Shown: positions 56,288 to 64,000 of the stretch, in pieces | Layout of the letters: each line of letters starts with the position of its first letter | How positions within the stretch are numbered: position 1 is the first letter of the stretch | Assembly (NCBI GenBank): GCA_008973525.1 | Contig: WACJ01000182.1 | Location: forward strand, 186,001-250,000 | Direction: 5' to 3' | DNA length: 64,000 nucleotides | From: Stenopsyche tienmushanensis | Lineage: Eukaryota; Arthropoda; Insecta; Trichoptera; Stenopsychidae | Translations under genes and position numbers: made by a program | Notes under the pieces: generated by a model | What the model saw: the letters and a program-made list of their open reading frames with translations, nothing else | Database searches by the model: none | What the model was told of the DNA's origin: nothing

Positions 56288-58389
56288 GGTTTCTGTTCTA
56301 TATATTACATATATTTCTACTTCTGGAGTCAAATCAAGGATTTAAAGCATTTATCTCCTTGGCGTTTAAAAAAAAGGTTAGTTATATGAAGATTCCTCAA
56401 TTTCTTCATTTTCAGATTCCGGAATCTTAATTTCTTCGGTTTCGATGTCTTACAGCAGAGCGATATCTGTAAGGAAGATCTCCATGGAGCAATGATTTTT
56501 ATTCAATATTTGGAATTCTGATTAGTTGTGCATTTGTCACTGAAAAAAAATATGTTCATGAATGTTTAAGTATAATATTAAGTATAAAAGTATTAGTAGA
56601 TATACACACATACATCATACGTAGCTACTAAATTACAGAGCTGAACGGTTTTATATATTTGTATAATTCTATAAATATTAATATATAAAAAAAATACTAG
56701 GAAATAGTAGTTTGGGTTGTTGTAATTTTATTCATGAAATTCCACCAAATTGATGTATGATATAAACCTGGTGTTTTTTTTTTAAATTAAAGCAAAAATT
56801 GAATACCGGGTATTATCGAATATACAACGATATTATAAAATATCACTATCAGACATAATATATATATTGCTGTTCTTATTTTAAAAATGATCGTTTATGA
56901 TAGAGCCCAAGGAGAAATGTATCATGGTGTGTTTATGATTATGAATATTTATTTTGTGCAGTGAAGAAATGTGGTTGTCATATTTATGATCTATTATAAT
57001 CTTTATATACAATATTCGCTCCTATATTTTTTCAATGGAAATGTGTATAAAATCCAATGATTATTAAAATACATTTGATGAATGAACACTTTGAGTGATT
57101 TCACGAAATGAGCTTTTCTTTTCGATTGCTTTTCCAGGACAACAATATAGTACACAATTAAATTAGCCCCACGTAAAGAACTACTTCCGTAGAATTACAA
57201 GCCGTGTTTTTCGTAGTGTCCCTTTTTATCAGTAGCTATTTTTCAGGCTAATGGATGAACCATGTCCGTAACTTCACGTGTATATTTGAAGTAACAATAT
57301 TTGCTTAACTGTCATTTGTGATTTATTGCTCCCTCCTGGCCAATGTAAGCTTTTTAGCCCGAAATAGCTAAAGGTTTTACATTGCAGTGACCGCTCCCTA
57401 AACGTGAACTTTACGATAATAATCATTACTCATCGTGTTTATATATACGCCGGCCACTTAAAAATATTTATATTGTTAAACACATTTTTTCCCGATAATT
57501 AAATTCACACGCCACATCCGATGTAAGGAACGAGCTGCGAAATTGAAGCGAGCTTCGAATTCGATCCAAGAATCGTGCCTGCGAGCAATGTAAAAAGAGC
57601 AAAAATAGCACGTACTAATTTGGATTTATTATGTTGCCTGGATAAGAAAAAAGAAAATTTAATTTCCCCCGGCGTCATTTGAATAGTTTAAAAAGAAAAG
57701 CTAATTTATCCGAATCGTGTCCCTAAGTGTTCCTGTTGACTCGCGAAATAAACGAGCACATTTATTTAGCTGATAACGTTTCAGAGCTTTTATTTCTTTT
57801 GTGTCGGCCCGAGTTGGACTCTCTTTGTTTACATGGAAAACGGCTCCTTGCTCCATGAAAAAGCGGAAGAAAAGTGGAAAACGATCAACATTCCCTTTAA
57901 TGAAACCGTATACATGAAAACGAATTTATGGAAGCGGGGGCGGAAATGAAAACTTCAACCGTCGACATTCTTCACAGTTCCATCCATACGATACGTAAAA
58001 AATCGACAAGGATCATTGACAACGAGAGAGAAATAATATTTTTATAAGATTTACTTAAAAAAAGAAGATAATTGAAAGAATTCATACGAGTTCCACGAAA
58101 ACATCGCGTAATAGAAATTCGAATATACGAGGTTAGAATCTTATACGTAACATATGTATTTCGTAATCCTTAAATATGGTCTTATTTGTAAATACTTGAT
58201 TTTATATCCCATATGTGTCCTAAAATATAAAACTAGTTTTAAGTAGTTGCTATGTAAAACATCAGGTATCCAAATAATATATAGAATTTTGATGCATTTT
58301 GAATCAAGATACACACTTGATTCAATATTAGTTTTGGTATATTTTCCTACTATAATCGTTATGAACGATTTGTTATACTTACTTTGAGG
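56288..58389. other. Gene-free stretch with a GC-balanced tract at 57290-58000
   Basis: No gene is recognised. 57290-58000 is less AT-rich, non-repetitive here, and has no convincing frame; candidate regulatory sequence. Confidence 0.4.
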
Positions 58390-58840
58390 TGTTAAAATGC
58401 TGACATTTGAGATATTTATGAAGTGTATTAAATCATCGTGAATATTCAGTTCTTCTAAAACATAAATTTAATGAATTTACTGTCATCAAAACGATCAAAC
58501 ATCAAAATGAATATCCATGTCATTAAAAACTTCTTCACCAATATCACGACAAATGTTTGTTATCCTTTGGTATTCATCTTCTATTGACGGCAAAACATTT
58601 TCAGCAGAATTTAAATTGTATAAAGTGGAAACAGTATCGACACAATTTCGAATAGATTTTTTTTCTAGGCTTATGGAAGTGCTAAATTTTCATTTTGATA
58701 TAATATGCTTTGAATATTGAAATTATACCTTGGTCTAAGGGTTGGATTATAGACGTAGTGTTTGGCAGTAAAAAAAAAATTTCAACATTAGGATGTTTTA
58801 AATCAAGCGGACGTCCTGGTGTGTTGTCCAATATCAATAT
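58390..58840 (-). pseudogene. Tigger-like transposase fragment 2
   Basis: The minus strand from about 58835 reads ILDNTPGRPLDLKHPNVEIF then LLPNTTSIIQPLDQGIISIF and KAYY, the second-Asp block of Tigger transposases. After frame changes come LPSIEDEYQRITNICRDIGE then EVFNDMDI and EELNIHDDLIHF, the acidic C-terminal helices. The gene is disabled by stops. Its element ends were not identified; a MITE with Tigger-type ends lies just to the right (59003). Confidence 0.8.
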
Positions 58841-59002
58841 TAAAATCATATATAATTTTTTCCCTGAAACCGCATTATATAAAGCAACAATTTATGCAAA
58901 CGTATTCTATAAAACCTTGTTCTAAGAGGTCTGGGTGTATTTAAATAATATTTAAAAGTCAAGATTTTTGTAAAAATCAACCTTCTATAATGATTTGCCA
59001 AA

Positions 59003-59508
59003 TACACTCAAACCTCTTTTTGTGCGATTTCGAAGTTATGCGGTTTTTTAAAGCATTTTTTTTTTATTTCATAAAGAGTACGTATCAAGATATTTTGAAT
59101 ATAATCGACTTCGACTTTCGACTTTAAAAAATACATTCTCTAAAGGAATTTCCAAAATCTCAACTACTTACGGAAGAATATATATTTTTTCAGGTAAGAA
59201 CAATAGCAACATCTTTAACAATTAGGAATCTGAAATCTGGAATTTGAGATGCCGGATGTCAGATATCCTTAAAATTTTACCAATGATGCAAGACGTCCTT
59301 TAAATGTTACCAAAAATGTTATTTTTGATTGCCTTATTGTTTTCATGTTTTATATTAACTTTTTTTGTGCGATTTTGGATATAATGTTTTAAAGTTATGC
59401 GGTTTTTAAAACCCATGGAACGCATCCTCACTTTTTTTTATGTAAGTCATAGCTTTTTGTGCGATTTTCCGTGGAACGCATCTACCGCACAAAAAAGGTT
59501 TAAGTGTA
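59003..59508 (+). mobile_element. Tigger-type MITE, best-preserved copy
   Basis: Left end TACACTCAAACCTCTTTTTG then TGCGATTTCGAAGTTATGCGG. The middle contains ATGATGCAAGACGTCCTTTAAATGTTACC and TTTTGTGCGATTTTGGATAT. The right end is GTGGAACGCATCTACCGCAC then AAAAAAGGTTTAAGTGTA. About 505 bp, with imperfect inverted termini starting in TACACT-AAACC. The motif TTATGCGG recurs internally, as though built from two related halves. Confidence 0.8.
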
Positions 59509-62035
59509 CTATTGAATAATTTTTTCAGTAAATTTAAAAAAAATTGCTTTAATAACATGGTCGCTATATCCTAACAAATTTTGAGCGTTCTTATTGAAAT
59601 TCTCTTATCCCAGAAGAATATTTTATGTAAATTACATTCCTCAATAAAATATGATTATGCCATAGAAAAAGAACGCAGTATCATCTCGATTCAGTAGTTC
59701 AAATTTCTTGATGTTTGGTCATTTTTTTTCCGCAATGGATCGTTGTCGATCATCATTTTCGGGATGGTTCCCATCGCAACATCAATAGACCCAAAGTGTG
59801 AAAATATTGACGAAAGACATTATATAATATTTACCTGCTCGTTAATAACTCCATGGTCTCATTGAACTTTGCGTTCTTCCTTTGTGCTAATTTTTTGATA
59901 AAAAATGTACGTGTACTCATCGTTATATTGTATCATTATCATAATAAGAGAAACAAACATCCCACCGTTGTAGTGAAGCATGCTCATTTATTCATGAGCA
60001 AATATTTAAAAGACATCTTCACTTTATTACTACTTCAACAATATTAGCGTTCGGTTGTAATATCATGCATTGGTGGAGTGCTTCGAGCATGATTCTAGGC
60101 GTGATATGCTCTATTCTTATACAGGAGGCTAAATTTTCTTAGTGTAGTGCCAAAGCAATTGTTTCGTATGATAGTAGAGGATTTTAAAATATTCAATTCA
60201 AATTTAAAAAAATGTAATATATGATGTTTGGTTGATTGAAGATCGCTTGTGGGTGGGAATAGCTGGTGGTCTTAATTCAATGACTGGATTTGTTTGAATA
60301 TACACATTTTTTTGTTGTTGGAAGATCTCATGATATACTGTACTTGTTTTGAGTATTACTTTTTTCATATATATTTTTTTGGATAGCACTTAATATAGAT
60401 GGATATAAGAGATGTGTTATTTTAATAGAACATGTTGTATAATAGATGGATTCCGACTGAGAGCATACAATAACCCCTTTCCACAGAATAAACACCACTA
60501 TATTTTTCTTTTCTCCCATAAAGAACTTCATATCCATCATGATACATCATGAGTTATCAGTTAGAAAGTGGCGTAGATGATGAAATGCATCTACGTCTAT
60601 TTATACGGACGTTTAAGAACAGCATGGTATGGTGTTTATGGCGCGCACTAAAAATAAAACACTATAGGTCCAGCAATATGAACCCTTTTAAAGGCACTAT
60701 GGTATATGGCCTTTAGCAGATGAATACCCTATTAATACCCGAACAACATAAAATATCGATGGCAAAAATGAAAGCCATATCGTCACTATGGCGGTCAGCG
60801 GAAAGTTGCCTGCCTAACCACACGGCCATTATACCGAATTTATGTCACACTCTAAATCACTTTTACAGTGTATATTGCGGAAAAATGGCAACCCCACACG
60901 TCCTGGTATATCCACGTGCGTATAATTCCACCCGGGTGAAAATTGACTTTTATTCTTAAATATATAGTCCGGGAATGGAAACTAAGCGAGGGGAACAAGA
61001 CGTTAGATCCTGGGATGGCCAAAGTGAGAGATATAAATTAGATTATGAAAGTGCTTTAGAATTGTCTACTATTCCGTAGCACCTGCGACCAATTTCGCCA
61101 GTGTAAGGGGTTGTACAAAAACAGACCGTGGAAAATAATGGAAGGACAAAAAAGGGAGAATCCACTCTGAAGGCTTTATTGCGTCAGGCTTTTGATTTAT
61201 TAAGCCGAAACGGCATTTCTCGAGCAGACCTGTAACAAATACTTTAGCTTCTTAAATACACATAACGCCCACTGGTTGCCTTGGATATTCCAGCTAATAT
61301 TACTTAATTAAAATAAGAATATTCCATGAACATTATCGCAAGATCATGCAATTCAGTGTACTTTAGTACTACTAAATAGCCTCGATCTTTAATAAATAAG
61401 CTCTTTGTCGAAGCCAACAATAACGCATTTTTGATTTTACAGATAAATGTATATATGTATTACATATATACGATAGAAGTGAACATTCTTAGCTCATAGG
61501 GAAAGTTGACTTAATGCATTGCTTTTTTTCCCATTTGTTAAATGGAAGAAAATGATCTATGTTTGTTTAATATGTGTTTGTGTAATATATAATAAAATAG
61601 GTGCGTTACTGGTATAGTGGTTTATGCTACGTATTAACACACACAGTAGAAGCGGCGCAGCGCATGCGCATAGTGTCTATGATGGATATGATCGAGATGG
61701 GGAAACTACAAACGATTCTCTCTCTCTTTTTTACTCATCGCCACTTACTATGTATGAATATACTTAACGCGCCGTTCAGGGTAATTTGCCCTATCGCGCC
61801 TATACAAGTTTTGCTTCAAAAACTATAATAACGTATGATTTTAAATATTTAATTTACTCCATTATGGCGTTTCAGTTACAGGGTTATCTAGATTGTCATA
61901 ATGGATTACTAAAGAATAACTCAAAAAATATGTTTTACAATGATTAGAGAGCAGCACATCATCGGTGGTTACGGAGTGATGCGATGAAGGAATGCAGACA
62001 TATAGTAGAATAGTGATTTATTCAAAGAATACAGA
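59509..62035. other. Gene-free stretch
   Basis: No gene is recognised. 60590-61330 has slightly more balanced composition, with the ORF at 60720-60959 lacking family features. Confidence 0.4.
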
Positions 62036-62117
62036 TACAGTAGACCGGCGATAATCCGACCCCAATCTAATCCGACGCCTTGCAAAACGTTTTTCGGATT
62101 ATCGCTGGTCTAATGTA
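62036..62117. mobile_element. Minimal pogo/Tigger-type palindromic MITE (82 bp)
   Basis: TACAGTAGACCGGCGATAAT followed by CCGA on the left, and on the right (inward, minus strand) TACATTAGACCAGCGATAAT followed by CCGA: 24-bp inverted termini with few mismatches around a 34-bp centre. Style matches the GATTATCCG ends of the Tigger element at 52922. TA borders are present. Confidence 0.7.
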
Positions 62118-63647
62118 CAGTATTTTGTAGCAGAATCATTTTGCAAATAATATAAATGCAAAATGTGCAAAAGCAATGAATATTTTGACGATCGATTACA
62201 AAAAAATCAAATAAGCTTAATACATTTTTCAGGTCTATTGTTTCAGGAAAATGAATGAGACAGTAACTGTGTGCCCATTGTAATAAAGATACTCGTAAAA
62301 TATCATTGCCATTGTAATATTTGCAGATGCGGAACAATGTTTGCGAAACCTTCGCACTTCAACCTCATTATCTCAGGACATTTAGATGTACCAGCCAGTG
62401 TGAGTTTACAAGCCATAAAATTTAATTTTGACCTAGCATCATTCTGCGAGCTCGTTAGGTCGATTTAATTGAGGATCGGTCATAAATTATAATTTTACAC
62501 CAAAGCATCCCGATATTCCCTAAATTCATACCCTAACAAGCCCAGAGCCATATAATTTTAAAGAATGGCTACACGGTATGTGATTTTACATTTTATGGCG
62601 TCGTAAATTTTTTTATGTACTGGACGTGGAATTTGAGAAAATCTTAATTCTCGGCGTCCCGTGATGGAAATTATTCATTGCATATATTTTTTAATGATCA
62701 TTATATAATAGTTTCGGATGATTTTGAATAGGCCATGTGTTTCTTGTCATGCGCGTTCTTGGATCTGGATAAGTGTCTTTTATGAATAGGAATCAAGAGA
62801 GACGATGCACTTGACAGCCTGTAATAAAACCAAACTTAATGGTTTGTTTGATAGTATTTTTAACCTCTGAAACATTTACTTATCTACGAGACTGATGAAT
62901 TGACTTTAGATTGTGTATCTTGCATGACACAAATGGGAACACATCAATCTATTTCAAATTGGCCACTTGATGGAAATATTTATGCTTGACGAGCAGCTTT
63001 AAAAATATGCAATAGTGTGATGAAAATCATACGGAAAAATCAAGAATTAAAATATATAATATGTTACCATTTTGTCATATCCTTGAAATATATCTCCAAC
63101 TAAAATATCCTAGGAATTAGGGAATTTTTAATATGAGGTCAAAAATATAAAAGGGATATTTTTAATATGGGAATATTTCTCTATTTTGGCAATTTGCATG
63201 AAGCCACGGTATTGAAATTCTATATTTTGATATAATGACATGGTTGACCTTTAAGCTAAAATCTTCCTGCTTTAAAAACGAATAGGTGGATTTTATCTCC
63301 GATATTGAATTTTCATCCTATACCATTAAATTGGAAAAGAATTCATTATTTCTCTGTATCCTCGACTTTCTTACTTATAAATCCTCTTTGAATGACTTTG
63401 GCGAAATTTTATTTTAGCGGTGATATTTTTGTCGTCCTTTTAACGTAAGGATCCCATTCATTTTGTGTGAATACATATAGATATATTTTCCAAGTTGTAT
63501 CAAATATAATCAAAGAATATTATTTTAGCCATTTTTCAAATGAAAATCAGTGACTTTGATTATAAGTATATTGAAACTTTTTTTTTATATATATACTGTA
63601 ATAGATAACTATATATTTCTATAAAATGCTTAAAATGTTATATAATA
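62118..63647. other. Gene-free stretch
   Basis: AT-rich, nothing identifiable. Confidence 0.4.
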
Positions 63648-63725
63648 TACAGAGTGCTTTGCACATGAACCGAAATTTTTATATGGTGGTTAAGAGAGTC
63701 TTGCATATTTTTTTCTGTATATTTT
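63648..63725 (+). mobile_element. Mariner/IS630-type repeat end, copy 3
   Basis: TACAGAGTGCTTTGCACATG, then AACCGAAATTTTTATATGGT and GAGAGTCTTGC, aligns with the starts of the repeats at 30626 and 36146. The copy soon becomes unalignable. Confidence 0.55.
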
Positions 63726-64000
63726 TTGAATAATAATTTGCTTTAATAAATATAGTTAACACATAATTTCTGGAAAAAAAATACAAACTTTGCTTAATAA
63801 TTATCCGAAGAGATCTATGCAGTTACGGTGATCATCAAACGTATTTATTGATAATAAAATAAAAATTATCAAAAAAAAAAATCATACGTAATTAAAAAGC
63901 ATATTTTTTTCCTTTAATTTCTTGATCCCATTCTTATATTCCCTTAAACCAATGTTAATGGAATGAAATTTAACATTTTGGCATGGTTTTCATGATGTTA
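63726..64000. other. AT-rich right edge
   Basis: Nothing identifiable to the end of the window. Confidence 0.4.

Noticed and set aside
1..64000. CRISPR arrays, bacterial operons, tRNA or rRNA genes
   Set aside because: No regular direct-repeat/spacer arrays, no ribosome binding sites or operon spacing, and no cloverleaf with a matching GGTTCGA arm was found; the intron-bearing genes show this is eukaryotic DNA.

Overview
This is AT-rich animal nuclear DNA, most likely from an insect. Genes are split by short GT-AG introns, the proteins look like arthropod orthologues, and decayed mariner, pogo/Tigger, piggyBac, hAT and non-LTR elements are dense. Nothing bacterial, plasmid-like or CRISPR-like was seen. 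The species cannot be named from the sequence.

All confident host genes lie in the first 19 kb. On the minus strand, 143-4538 holds the first 218 codons of a discs-large 5 (DLG5) orthologue in five coding exons; its 3' part runs off the left edge. A GC-rich, CpG-rich island at 7725-8035 may be its promoter and untranslated first exon. Next is a complete SNRNP40 gene (U5 snRNP WD40 protein, six coding exons, minus, 12351 to 10139). Head to head with it is a complete NME6-like nucleoside diphosphate kinase (three exons, plus, 13144 to 14403). Last is a complete NSMCE3/MAGE gene (five exons, plus, 15711 to 18691). Splice phases join exactly in all four. They are unrelated housekeeping genes (scaffolding, splicing, nucleotide metabolism, SMC5/6 DNA repair), not a pathway cluster.

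From about 19 kb to 64 kb I find no secure host gene. This part is a gene desert, or very long introns, packed with transposon remains: a piggyBac transposase fragment (19.6-20.2 kb), a hAT/ZBED5-like pseudogene (32.9-34.4 kb), several Tigger transposase fragments and a deleted Tigger element (52.9-53.6 kb). There are also at least four families of short non-autonomous repeats: a Tigger-type MITE, a TTAA-flanked piggyBac-type MITE, a mariner/IS630-type repeat containing a 65-bp tandem array, and solo-LTR-like copies. Between them lie several 0.3-1 kb tracts of more balanced composition that could be regulatory.

No new biological system is evident. The items most worth checking are the 65-bp tandem array built on a transposase catalytic-motif segment, the unidentified decayed ORF at 6.2-7.1 kb, the CpG island, the foldback element at 5.3-5.7 kb and a candidate terminal exon at 48.15-48.28 kb.
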